This document shows positions 51,896 to 59,512 of a DNA stretch of 64,000 nt, piece after piece. The position numbers and the translations under genes were made by a program. Position 1 is the first letter of the stretch; every line of letters starts with the position of its first letter. This DNA comes from Streptomyces tagetis. GTDB taxonomy: Bacteria; Actinomycetota; Actinomycetes; Streptomycetales; Streptomycetaceae. The DNA lies in the NCBI RefSeq assembly GCF_018069565.1, contig NZ_JAGPNL010000001.1, positions 806,001 to 870,000 on the forward strand, read 5' to 3'. The notes beneath the pieces are model-generated. The model did not search any database, had not been told where the DNA came from, and worked only from the letters and a program-made list of their open reading frames with translations.

Positions 51896-52447
51896 ATGCC
51901 GCATTCCACCGCCCGCCACCTCGCCGAGGGCCCCCGCGTGGTCCTGCGGCACCACACCCACGAGGACGGCCCCGAGTTCACCGCCCGGGTACGCGAGAGC
52001 CGGGACCTGCACCACCCCTGGCTCTTCCCGCCCGACCGCGCCGACACCTACGCCGCCTACGCGACCCGGCTGACCGAGGACCCGACCCGGGCCGGGTTCC
52101 TGGTCTGCGAGAAGGACGGCGGAGACATCGCCGGTTTCATCAACATCAACAACATCGTCGAGGGCGGCTTCCTCAGCGGGGCGCTCGGCTACGGCGCCTT
52201 CGCCCACGCGGCCGGCCGCGGTCTGATGCGGGAGGGGCTGGACCTCGTGGTCCGCCACGCCTTCGGCCCGATGGGGCTGCACCGGCTGGAGATCAACGTG
52301 CAGCCGGGCAACGCCGCCTCGATCGCGCTCGCCCGCGCCTGCGGTTTCCACCTGGAGGGCTTCTCCCCGAAGATGCTCTTCGTCGACGGGGCCTGGCGCG
52401 ACCACCAGCGCTGGGCCCGCACCGCGGAGGGCCCCGCCTCCGCCTGA
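51896..52447 (+). CDS. GNAT N-acetyltransferase (RimJ/RimL type)
   Basis: 183 residues. VVLRHHTHEDGPEFTARVRESRDLHHPWLFPP opens the fold; FININNIVEGGFLSGALGYGAF is the central beta bulge. The acetyl-CoA and C-terminal blocks are AAGRGLMREGLDLVVRHAFGPMGLHRLEINVQPGNAASIALARACGFHLEGF. Resembles ribosomal-protein or small-molecule N-acetyltransferases. TAGGGT (51884-51889) ends 6 bases before ATG and there is no Shine-Dalgarno: a strong leaderless candidate. Confidence 0.92.
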   Translation: MPHSTARHLAEGPRVVLRHHTHEDGPEFTARVRESRDLHHPWLFPPDRADTYAAYATRLTEDPTRAGFLVCEKDGGDIAGFININNIVEGGFLSGALGYGAFAHAAGRGLMREGLDLVVRHAFGPMGLHRLEINVQPGNAASIALARACGFHLEGFSPKMLFVDGAWRDHQRWARTAEGPASA

Positions 52448-52454
52448 CCGCCCG

Positions 52455-52518
52455 CCGGCCGGGCGGGACGCGCCCGCCCGGCCGGACGGTCGCTGAACCG
52501 CCCGGCCGGACGGTTCAG
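52455..52518. terminator. paired hairpins between convergent genes
   Basis: CCGGCCGGGCGGG / CCCGCCCGGCCGG (52455-52485, perfect 13-bp stem, 5-base loop) is followed by CTGAACCG / CGGTTCAG (52493-52518, 10-base loop). The second arm includes the stop codon of the VOC gene. A bidirectional terminator. Confidence 0.75.
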
Positions 52519-52865
52519 GCGGCCCGCCGGTCCACGTACTCGTAGACCGTGCCGTCCGGGTGACGGGCGATCAGGTTGCGCCCGGCGGGGGTCACGACCG
52601 GTCCGGCGACGATGTCGGCGCCGAGCCCGGCGAGCACCCGCCCGGTCTCCTCGACGTCGGTGACGGCGATGGTCGCCGAGACCGCGCGCAGTACCGAGAT
52701 CTGGGACTCGGGCCCGCTCATCAGCAGGAAGCAGCCGACCGCCGCGGCCTGGACGCCGCCGCGTGCGAAACGCTGGGCCGGGGCGCCCGCCAGCCCCTCG
52801 TAGAACGGGACCGCCCGGTCCAGGTCGTCGACGTAGATACGCAGTGTGGCTCCCAGAATGTCCAT
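52515..52865 (-). CDS. VOC-superfamily (glyoxalase/bleomycin-resistance-like) protein
   Basis: 116 residues. Paired beta-alpha-beta-beta-beta modules: LGATLRIYVDDLDRAVPFYEGLAGAPAQRF and ATIAVTDVEETGRVLAGLGADIVAGPVVTPAGRNLIARHPDGTVYEYVD. The closing HPDGTVYEYVD holds the usual metal-binding Glu position. Function not defined; it could be a small-molecule-binding or isomerase-like protein. ATG 52865 is 7 bases after TAGGCT, so leaderless initiation is likely. The TAG of that hexamer is also the stop codon of the frameshifted gene upstream. Confidence 0.85.
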   Translation of the reverse strand: MDILGATLRIYVDDLDRAVPFYEGLAGAPAQRFARGGVQAAAVGCFLLMSGPESQISVLRAVSATIAVTDVEETGRVLAGLGADIVAGPVVTPAGRNLIARHPDGTVYEYVDRRAA

Positions 52866-52875
52866 ACGGGCGAGC

Positions 52876-53198
52876 CTAGTTGGCATGCCGCACCGGGTGC
52901 CCCGGACCCGGAACGGCGATGTGCTCGTCCACGTCGTCCCCGCAGACCCGGTTCGCGCGCACCATGTCCTCGGTGACCGGCGTCTGCGCCTGCTCGAAGC
53001 GCCGCGGCGAGGGCGGCACCCGGCCCGGCCCGCCGGGGAGCGGAGCCGGCGCACCTCGCGCACCGCCGCGTCCCGGTCGGTGCCGTGGCAGACCTTCGTG
53101 CCGCCGCTGACCGGTTTCCCGCCGCCCCCGCCCTTGCGGTACCGCTCCACCACCGAGGCGTCCGGCGGGACCGGCGGACGTTTGGGCGCCCCGGTCAC
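52876..53198 (-). pseudogene. small gene with an apparent frameshift
   Basis: From GTG 53198 a well-coded frame reads MTGAPKRPPVPPDASVVERY ... KVCHGTDRDAAVREVRR. After ~53045 that frame becomes Arg/Ser-rich noise, while the adjacent frame becomes well coded (RFEQAQTPVTEDMVRANRV ... DDVDEHIAVPGPGHPVRHAN) and stops at 52876. Joined, the product is about 107 residues. Third-position GC is high in each half only in the frame quoted. Family not recognised. The cause could be a true inactivating indel, a sequencing error, or programmed frameshifting. Confidence 0.6.
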
Positions 53199-53245
53199 GG
53201 GGACGCGGAAGGCTCACGCGTGATGCGAGAGCCCGGAGGCGAACC

Positions 53246-54667
53246 GTGAGCCGACCCCGGATCGTGATCGTCGGTGCCGGCTTCGCCGGGTACCGGACGG
53301 CCCGCTCCCTGTCCCGGCTGACCCGGCAGCAGGCGGACATCGTGCTGCTCAACCCGACCGACTACTTCCTGTACGTGCCCCTGCTGCCGCAGGTCGCCGC
53401 CGGGGTGCTGGAGCCGCGCCGGGTCAGCGTCTCCCTCTCCGGCACCCTGCCCCGGGTGCGGCTGGTCCTCGGCGAGGCCGACGGCATCGACCCCGAGGAG
53501 CGGACCGTGCGCTACACCGGCCCGGAGGGCGGGCGGGGCACGCTCCGCTACGACCGGCTGGTGCTCGCCGCCGGCAGCGTCAACAAGCTGCTGCCCGTCC
53601 CGGGGGTCGCCGAGCACGCCCACGGCTTCCGCGGCCTGCCCGAGGCGCTCTACCTGCGCGACCACGTCACCCGCCAGGTCGAACTGGCCGCCGCGGGCGA
53701 CGACCCCGAGGAGAGCCGAGCCCGCTGCACCTTCGTCGTGGTCGGTGCCGGATACACCGGTACGGAGGTCGCGGCGCACGGCCAGATGTACACCGACTCC
53801 CAGGTCCGGCGGCGCCCGCTGCCGAACGGCCTGCGGCCCCGCTGGACGCTGCTGGACGTCGCGGACCGGGTCCTGCCCGAGATGGACGAACGGCTCTCCC
53901 GCACCGCCGAGCGGGTGCTGCGCCGGCGCGGCGTCGACGTGCGCACCGGCACCTCCGTACGGGAGGCCACGCACGGCGGGGTGGTGCTCAGCGACGGCAC
54001 CTCCCTCGCCACCCGCACGCTGGTGTGGTGCGTGGGGGTGCGCCCCGACCCGCTGGTGGAGGCGCTGGGGCTCCCCCTGGAGCGCGGGCGGCTGCTGGTG
54101 GACACGTACCTGCGGGTGCCGGGGTGCGAGGCGCTGTTCGCCTGCGGTGACGTGGCCGCGGTCCCCGACCTCGCCCGGCCCGGCCGGTACACGCCGATGA
54201 CCGCGCAGCACGCCTGGCGGCAGGGCGCCGTCTGCGCCCGCAACGTCGCCGCGTCCCTGGGGCTCGGACCGTGGCGGCCCTACCACCACCGCGACCTGGG
54301 CTTCGTCGTCGACCTGGGCGGCACCCGGGGCGCCGCCGACCCGTTCGGCATCCCGCTCCCCGGCGCGGCGGCGGGTGCGGTGGCCCGCGGCTACCACCTC
54401 GCGGCGATGCCGGGCGGCAACCGGGTCAGGGTCGCCGCCGACTGGCTGCTGGACGCGGTCCTGCCGCGCCAGGCCGTGCAGTTGGGACTCGTCCGGTCCT
54501 GGTCGGTGCCGCTGGAGTCGGCGTCGCCCGAGCTGGCCCGGGTACCCGGCGGCACGGCGGCCCGCGGCAACCAGGGGAACCAGACACACCAGAAGAACCA
54601 GAAGAACCAGACGCACCAAAGGAACGAGACGAACCCCGAAGACCCTGAAGACCCCGAAGACCCCTAA
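53246..54667 (+). CDS. NAD(P)/FAD-dependent oxidoreductase, type II NADH dehydrogenase-like
   Basis: 473 residues from GTG 53246 (GGAGG upstream). FAD motif IVIVGAGFAGYRTARSL; second dinucleotide motif TFVVVGAGYTGTEVAAH; FAD-closing block LFACGDVAAVPDLA ... TPMTAQHAWRQGAVCARNVAASL. FLYVPLLPQVAAGVLEPRRVS matches NDH-2 proteins. It probably passes electrons from NADH to quinone at the membrane face, or is a related reductase. The last ~33 residues are a low-complexity tail, NQGNQTHQKNQKNQTHQR and EDPEDPEDP, encoded by nine-base repeats that continue past the stop. Confidence 0.9.
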   Translation: MSRPRIVIVGAGFAGYRTARSLSRLTRQQADIVLLNPTDYFLYVPLLPQVAAGVLEPRRVSVSLSGTLPRVRLVLGEADGIDPEERTVRYTGPEGGRGTLRYDRLVLAAGSVNKLLPVPGVAEHAHGFRGLPEALYLRDHVTRQVELAAAGDDPEESRARCTFVVVGAGYTGTEVAAHGQMYTDSQVRRRPLPNGLRPRWTLLDVADRVLPEMDERLSRTAERVLRRRGVDVRTGTSVREATHGGVVLSDGTSLATRTLVWCVGVRPDPLVEALGLPLERGRLLVDTYLRVPGCEALFACGDVAAVPDLARPGRYTPMTAQHAWRQGAVCARNVAASLGLGPWRPYHHRDLGFVVDLGGTRGAADPFGIPLPGAAAGAVARGYHLAAMPGGNRVRVAADWLLDAVLPRQAVQLGLVRSWSVPLESASPELARVPGGTAARGNQGNQTHQKNQKNQTHQRNETNPEDPEDPEDP

Positions 54668-54712
54668 GAGCCCGAAGAACCAGAGGAACCAGAGGAACCC
54701 GGGGAAGGAGCC
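54568..54712 (+). repeat. nine-base tandem repeat array at a gene junction
   Basis: Units close to AAGAACCAG and then GAAGACCCC/GAGGAACCA run from the flavoprotein C-terminus through its stop into the leader of the transketolase gene. The array changes both the protein tail and the intergenic spacing. Confidence 0.7.
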
Positions 54713-54714
54713 TC

Positions 54715-56562
54715 ATGAACACCGGTGAACTCGCCGAACTCGGTCAGCAACTGCGCGTCGACAGCGTCCGCGCCGCCGCCTCCGCGGCCTCCGGACACCC
54801 GACGTCCTCGATGTCGGCCGCGGACCTGATGGCCGTCCTCCTCGGCCGCCACCTGCGCTATGACTTCGACCGGCCCGACCACCCCGGCAACGACCGCTTC
54901 GTCCTCTCCAAGGGCCACGCCTCCCCGCTGCTGTACTCCGCCTTCAAGGCGGCCGGCGCCATCGACGACGGGGAACTGCTCACCTTCCGCAAGCTGGGCA
55001 GCCGGCTGGAGGGCCACCCCACGCCCCGGCGGCTGCCCTGGGTCGAGACGGCCACCGGCTCGCTCGGCCAGGGCCTGCCCATCGGCGTCGGCATCTCCCT
55101 GTCCGGCAAGCGGCTGGACCACGACGACCACCGCGTGTGGGTGCTGTGCGGCGACAGCGAACTGGCCGAGGGCTCGATCTGGGAGGCCGCCGAGCACGCC
55201 GGGTACGAGCACCTGGACAACCTCACCCTGATCGTGGACGTCAACCGGCTCGGCCAGCGCGGCCCGACCCGGCACGGCCACGACCTGGACGCCTACGCGC
55301 GCCGCTTCCGCGCCTTCGACTGGCACGCCATCGAGATCGACGGCCACGACATAGACGCCATCGACCGCGCCTACGGCGAGGCCCTGTCCACCAAGGGCCG
55401 GCCCACCGTCGTCCTCGCCCGCACGCTCAAGGGCAAGGGCGTCGCCTCGGTGGAGAACCGCGAGGGCCAGCACGGCAAACCGCTGCCGGACGCCGACGAG
55501 GCCATCGCCGAACTCGGCGGCCCCCGCGACCTGCACGTACGGGTGCAGGAACCGCCCTCCGCCCAGGCCCCGCGCCGCTTCGGCACCGGCCGCCTCGACC
55601 TGCCCCGCCACGACCTCGGCGAGCAGGTCGCCACCCGCGACGCCTTCGGGAAGGCCCTCGCCGCGCTCGGCACCGCCCGAGGTGACGTGGTCGCGCTCGA
55701 CGGCGAGGTCGGCGACTCCACCCGCGCCGAGTTCTTCGCCAAGGAGCACCCGGAGCGCTACTTCGAGTGCTACATCGCCGAGCAGCAGATGGTCGCCGCC
55801 GCGGTGGGCATGGCCTCGCGCGGCTGGGTCCCGTACGCCACGACCTTCGCGGCCTTCCTCACCCGGGCCCACGACTTCGTGCGCATGGCGTCCATCAGCG
55901 GTTCCCCCGTCAACCTCGTCGGGTCCCACGCGGGGGTCGCCATCGGCGAGGACGGGCCCAGCCAGATGGGCGTGGAGGACCTGGCGATGATGCGGTCCAT
56001 CCACGGCTCCACGGTGCTCTACCCGTGCGACGCCCACCAGACCGCGCGCCTGGTCGCCGCGATGGCCGACCTGGACGGCATCCGCTACCTGCGCACCTCA
56101 CGCGGCAAGACCCCGGTGATCTACGGACCCGACGAGACGTTCCCGGTCGGCGGGAGCAAGGTCCTGCGCTCCTCGGACCGGGACCGGCTCACCGTCGTCG
56201 CCGCGGGCGTCACCCTGCACGAGGCGCTGTCGGCCGCCGACGCGCTGGCCGCCGACGACATCCCGGTCCGGGTGATCGACCTGTACTCGGTCAAGCCCGT
56301 CGACCGGGAGACCCTGCGCCGGGCGGCCGAGGAGACGGGCTGCCTGCTGACGGTGGAGGACCACCGGGCCGAGGGCGGCCTCGGCGACGCGGTCCTCGAC
56401 GCCTTCACCGACGGGCGGCCGGTGCCGCGCCTGGTGCGGCTCGCCGTGCGCACCATGCCGGGCTCCGCCTCCCCCGCGGAGCAACTGCACGCCGCCGGGA
56501 TCGACGCCGAGAACATCGTGGCGGCCGGCCGTCTGCTGGTGGGGGAGGCGCTCGTCGCGTGA
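54715..56562 (+). CDS. transketolase-family protein
   Basis: 615 residues, one chain carrying both halves. GGAAGGAG precedes ATG 54715. N-half: SGHPTSSMSAADLMAVLLG, FVLSKGHASPLLYSAF, GSLGQGLPIGVGI and the thiamine-diphosphate motif VLCGDSELAEGSIWEAAEHA ... VDVNRLGQRG (GDS instead of the common GDG). C-half: VVALDGEVGDSTRAEFF, IAEQQMVAAAVGMASRG with the catalytic Glu, VGSHAGVAIGEDGPSQMGVEDLAMMR. Transfers two-carbon units between sugar phosphates. It is shorter than housekeeping transketolases (~690), so it is likely a second copy. The stop overlaps the LigD-like gene (GTGA). Confidence 0.92.
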   Translation: MNTGELAELGQQLRVDSVRAAASAASGHPTSSMSAADLMAVLLGRHLRYDFDRPDHPGNDRFVLSKGHASPLLYSAFKAAGAIDDGELLTFRKLGSRLEGHPTPRRLPWVETATGSLGQGLPIGVGISLSGKRLDHDDHRVWVLCGDSELAEGSIWEAAEHAGYEHLDNLTLIVDVNRLGQRGPTRHGHDLDAYARRFRAFDWHAIEIDGHDIDAIDRAYGEALSTKGRPTVVLARTLKGKGVASVENREGQHGKPLPDADEAIAELGGPRDLHVRVQEPPSAQAPRRFGTGRLDLPRHDLGEQVATRDAFGKALAALGTARGDVVALDGEVGDSTRAEFFAKEHPERYFECYIAEQQMVAAAVGMASRGWVPYATTFAAFLTRAHDFVRMASISGSPVNLVGSHAGVAIGEDGPSQMGVEDLAMMRSIHGSTVLYPCDAHQTARLVAAMADLDGIRYLRTSRGKTPVIYGPDETFPVGGSKVLRSSDRDRLTVVAAGVTLHEALSAADALAADDIPVRVIDLYSVKPVDRETLRRAAEETGCLLTVEDHRAEGGLGDAVLDAFTDGRPVPRLVRLAVRTMPGSASPAEQLHAAGIDAENIVAAGRLLVGEALVA

Positions 56563-57485
56563 GCGCCGGCGGCGTACGGACCGTGCGGGCCGGCCGGCGG
56601 CGGGTGGAGGTCCACCGGCCGGACAAGGTCATCCTCCCGGCCGGGGACGGGGCCGGCCCGTACACCAAGGGCGACCTGGTGGAGTACCACCGGGCCGTCG
56701 CCCCGTTCATGGTGCCGCACCTGCGAGGGCGTCCGCTGATGCTGGAACGCCACCCGGACGGGCTCGGCGGGCCGACCTTCATGCAGAAGAACACCCCGGA
56801 GGGCTATCCGGAGTGGATCACGCGGGCCGAGGTCGCCAAGGAGGGCGGCACCGTCGTGCACACGGTCTGCGACGACAGCGCCACCCTCCTGTACCTCGTC
56901 GACCAGGCCGCCCTCACCCTGCACCGGTGGCTCTCGCGGACCACGAGCGTGCGGCGGCCGGACCGCCTGGTCTTCGACCTCGACCCGTCCGGCGACGACT
57001 TCGCGCAGGTCCGCACGGCGGCCCGGCTCCTGGGCGACCTCCTCGGCGAACTGAGGCTGCCCTCGGGCCTCATGACCACCGGCTCCCGGGGGCTGCACGT
57101 CGTCGTTCCCCTGACGCCACGACAGGAATTCGACGAGGTACGGGAGTTCGCCCGAGAGGTCGCCGAGAAGCTGGTCGGCGGACACCCCGGGCTGCTCACC
57201 ACCGCCGCCCGCAAGAAGGACCGCGGCGACCGGCTCTACCTCGACATCCAGCGCAACGCCTACGCGCAGACCGCCGTCGCCCCCTACACCGTCCGGGCCC
57301 GCCCCGGGGCGCCCGTGGCCACCCCCGTCTCCTGGGACCAGCTCGACGACCCCGCGCTGCACGCCCGCCGCTGGACCGTCGCCGACGCCGTCGACCAGGC
57401 GCGGACCCGGCCCTGGGAGGGGATCATGAGCCGCCCGCGCTCCCTGGGGCCCGCCCGGCGCAGGCTGAGGGCGCTCGGCGGATGA
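56559..57485 (+). CDS. LigD-type polymerase/primase domain protein (NHEJ)
   Basis: 308 residues from GTG 56559. Stand-alone archaeo-eukaryotic primase-like polymerase of the LigD family: YTKGDLVEYHRAVAPFMVPHLRGRPLMLERHPDG, FMQKNTPEGYPEWI, catalytic DLDPSGDD (metal-binding Asp pair, ~140), TTGSRGLHVVVPL (nucleotide-binding His), AVAPYTVRARPGAPVATPVSWDQL. It adds ribonucleotides at DNA ends during non-homologous end joining. No Ku or ligase gene is beside it. Coupling to a transketolase is conserved-looking but unexplained. Confidence 0.93.
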   Translation: MSAGGVRTVRAGRRRVEVHRPDKVILPAGDGAGPYTKGDLVEYHRAVAPFMVPHLRGRPLMLERHPDGLGGPTFMQKNTPEGYPEWITRAEVAKEGGTVVHTVCDDSATLLYLVDQAALTLHRWLSRTTSVRRPDRLVFDLDPSGDDFAQVRTAARLLGDLLGELRLPSGLMTTGSRGLHVVVPLTPRQEFDEVREFAREVAEKLVGGHPGLLTTAARKKDRGDRLYLDIQRNAYAQTAVAPYTVRARPGAPVATPVSWDQLDDPALHARRWTVADAVDQARTRPWEGIMSRPRSLGPARRRLRALGG

Positions 57486-57489
57486 GCGG

Positions 57490-57516
57490 GGCTGTCGGGG
57501 TTGTCGGGGTTGTCGG
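57490..57516 (+). repeat. nine-base repeat, three copies
   Basis: GCTGTCGGG, GTTGTCGGG, GTTGTCGGG in tandem directly after the LigD-like gene. Confidence 0.7.
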
Positions 57517-57625
57517 GGCGCGGCGGGATCGGAATGCGGTGAGGTTTGGCCACCACGCATGCGGCCACCCGTGGGGAGAAGTGGCGTGGAGAAGCCACAG
57601 GAGACCCGGAAGAAACAAAGCCGGC

Positions 57626-57697
57626 AGGAGCCACAAAGTCCGCAGGAGCCGCAAAGTCCGCTGGAGTCACAGAGTCACCAGGAGTCACAGAGTGCGC
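57626..57697 (+). repeat. 18-bp tandem repeat, four copies
   Basis: Units near AGGAGCCACAAAGTCCGC at 57626, 57644, 57662 and 57680; the last two are diverged (TGGAGTCACAGAGTCACC). They immediately precede the gvpA remnant and stay in frame with it, encoding a QEPQSP-like repeat. Confidence 0.75.
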
Positions 57698-57836
57698 CGT
57701 CCAAGGGCGCGCTGTCCGGTGCCGTCGAGACCATCGCCGTCGCCTTCCGGCAGGCCCGCGACGAAGGCCCCCGGCGGGGCCCTCGCGTCCACGGGTCCGC
57801 AAGGCGACCTCGCGCCGGAAGGAGGAGCAGGAGTGA
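57698..57836 (+). pseudogene. gvpA: gvpA remnant: C-terminal tail only, frameshifted
   Basis: ALSGAVETIAVAFRQARD is encoded around 57706-57762. After a shift of frame near 57765-57785 the sequence reads RPRVRKATSRRKEEQE and stops at 57834-57836. This looks like the extended C-terminal tail of streptomycete GvpA, the main gas-vesicle wall protein, and the stop overlaps the gvpF GTG (GTGA) as in an operon. The hydrophobic wall-forming core, normally ~70 residues before this tail, is absent; the 18-bp repeats lie in its place. GvpA assignment is from memory of the tail sequence and from gene order. Confidence 0.6.
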
Positions 57837-58621
57837 GCACCTACGTCTACGCCATCGGCGCCCGCTCGCACCCCGCGCTGCCCGAGGGGATGGGCGGTGT
57901 CGGCGACCCTCCGCGCGAGGTACGGGTGCTGGAGGAGGGCGACCTCGCGGCGGTCGTCAGCGACGCGCCCGAGGGACTGCGCCCCAGGCGCCGGGACCTG
58001 CTGGCCCACCAGAGCGTGCTGGCCGAGGCCGGCGCCGCCGGCTGCGTACTGCCGATGCGCTTCGGCAGCGTCTCCCCCGACGACGACACGGTCACCGCGG
58101 TGCTCGCCGAACGCGCCGAGCACTACCGCGAGCGGCTGCGCGCCCTGGACGGGCGGGTCGAGTACAACGTCAAGGCCAACCACGTGGAAGAGGCGGTCCT
58201 GCACCAGGTGATGGCCGAGAACACGGAGATCCGCGCCCTCGCGGAGGCCAATCGCCAAGCGGGAGGCGGCAGTTACCAAGCGAAGATCCGGCTCGGTGAG
58301 ATGGTCGCCGCGGCCGTGCAGACCCGGGAGGCCGAGGACGCCACCGCCCTGGAACGGGTCCTGGAGCCCGTCGCGGAGGCGGTCAGCACGGGCCCGGAGT
58401 CCACGGGCTGGCTCGCCAACCTCTCCTTCCTGGTCGACCGGGAGGCAGCCGAACGCTTCCTGGGCGCGGTGGAACGCGTGCGTACCGAACTGCCGCACGT
58501 GGAGGTGCGGGTGAACGGACCGCTGCCGCCGTACAGCTTCGTCGAACCCGGACCCGCCGAGCCGGCGGGCACCGCGGCCGGAGGCGCCGGCGCCACGGCG
58601 GCGGAGGCCGGATCGGGGTGA
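57833..58621 (+). CDS. gvpF: gas vesicle protein GvpF (GvpF/GvpL family)
   Basis: 262 residues from GTG 57833 (GGAAGGAGGAG upstream). Family landmarks: STYVYAIGARSHP at the start, AAVVSDAPEGLRPRRRDLLAHQSVL, VLPMRFGSVSPDDD, RVEYNVKANHVEEAVLHQVMAEN, LANLSFLVDREAAERFLGAVERVRTELPHVEVRVNGPLPPYSFV. Accessory or minor gas-vesicle protein that contacts GvpA in systems studied. The frame is intact with normal codon use. It is followed by a vestigial gvpG. Confidence 0.92.
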   Translation: MSTYVYAIGARSHPALPEGMGGVGDPPREVRVLEEGDLAAVVSDAPEGLRPRRRDLLAHQSVLAEAGAAGCVLPMRFGSVSPDDDTVTAVLAERAEHYRERLRALDGRVEYNVKANHVEEAVLHQVMAENTEIRALAEANRQAGGGSYQAKIRLGEMVAAAVQTREAEDATALERVLEPVAEAVSTGPESTGWLANLSFLVDREAAERFLGAVERVRTELPHVEVRVNGPLPPYSFVEPGPAEPAGTAAGGAGATAAEAGSG

Positions 58622-58625
58622 GGAC

Positions 58626-58739
58626 ATGGGGCTGAGATCCGAAAGTGCGGAACTGCGCTGTCCGGAGGCGCAGTTCCAGGACCGGCTGGAGATCGCGACG
58701 CGCGCGAGCGCGGGATGGGGCGACGGGACGTCACCATGA
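58626..58739 (+). pseudogene. gvpG: 37-codon remnant in the gvpG position
   Basis: ATG 58626, 4 bases after the gvpF stop, reads MGLRSESAELRCPEAQFQDR, then LEIATRASAGWGDGTSP, with TGA overlapping the gvpY ATG (ATGA). In streptomycete clusters gvpG (~80-90 codons, usually starting MGL and ending in a DRLE-type helix) is at this place. This looks like a gvpG with its middle deleted in frame. A perfect 10-bp stem (GGAACTGCGC / GCGCAGTTCC, 58649-58677) sits inside. It could still be translated as a coupling peptide. Confidence 0.5.
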
Positions 58740-59512
58740 ATCGAACCGGAATGGGCCTCGCGGTAGGGGCTGGATACCTGCTGGGACGGACCAGGAAACT
58801 GAAACTGGCCATCGCCGTGGGCACCCTGGCCGCGGGCAGGAAGCTCAACCTGACGCCCAAGGGCGTGGCCGAACTGGTCTCCACGCAACTGCGGGAGAAC
58901 CCGCAGTTCAAGGAGATCGGGGACCAGCTCCGCACCGACCTGCGCGGTGTCGGCTCGGCGGCCTCCGGCGCCCTCGTCGAGCGCCAGATCGACGGACTCG
59001 CCGACCGCCTGCACGGTCGCACCGCCGACCTGCGCGACCAGCTCTCCGGAGCGGTGCCCGAAGCAACGGACGGGGAACCGGAGGACACCGAGGACACCGA
59101 GGACACCGAGGGCGCGGAGGAGACCGAGGGCGCCGACGAGCCTCGTGACGCCGAGGAACCGGAAGGCGCCGAGGAGTCGGAGGAGCCCGAAGAGCCCGAA
59201 GAGCCCGAGGAATCCGAGGAGCCCGAGGCGTCGGAGGACACCGGTGAGCCCGAGGGCGGGACAGAGCCCGAAGCCCCGGCGGAGCACAAGCGCGGCGAAC
59301 GCCGTGCGTCGCGCGGCGACCGGGAGGCGAGGAGGGCGTCCTCCCGAGCGCGCAGGACGGACGAGAAGGCCCCCACCAGAAAGGCCACCGTCAGGAAGAC
59401 GGCGGCGAAGAAGGCGCGGCTCGCCGGAAAGGCGGCGGGTGAGCGGACGGAGTCGGTGAGCGCCCCGCGCGCCACCCGGACCAGGCCCCCGAAGGGCGGC
59501 GGTGAACGATGA
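58736..59512 (+). CDS. gvpY: gas-vesicle cluster protein GvpY-like
   Basis: 258 residues from ATG 58736. The N-terminal ~110 residues are conserved-looking: GMGLAVGAGYLLGRTRKLKLAIAVGTLAAGRKLNLTPKGVAELVSTQLRENPQFKEIGDQLR. This includes one hydrophobic stretch. A strongly acidic Glu/Pro/Asp tail follows (EPEDTEDTEDTEGAEETEG, EEPEEPEEPEESEEPEASED), then a basic Lys/Arg tail (SSRARRTDEKAPTRKATVRKTAAKKAR). The acidic part is built from nine-base repeats. Biochemical role unknown. It overlaps gvpZ by ATGA. Confidence 0.75.
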   Translation: MNRTGMGLAVGAGYLLGRTRKLKLAIAVGTLAAGRKLNLTPKGVAELVSTQLRENPQFKEIGDQLRTDLRGVGSAASGALVERQIDGLADRLHGRTADLRDQLSGAVPEATDGEPEDTEDTEDTEGAEETEGADEPRDAEEPEGAEESEEPEEPEEPEESEEPEASEDTGEPEGGTEPEAPAEHKRGERRASRGDREARRASSRARRTDEKAPTRKATVRKTAAKKARLAGKAAGERTESVSAPRATRTRPPKGGGER

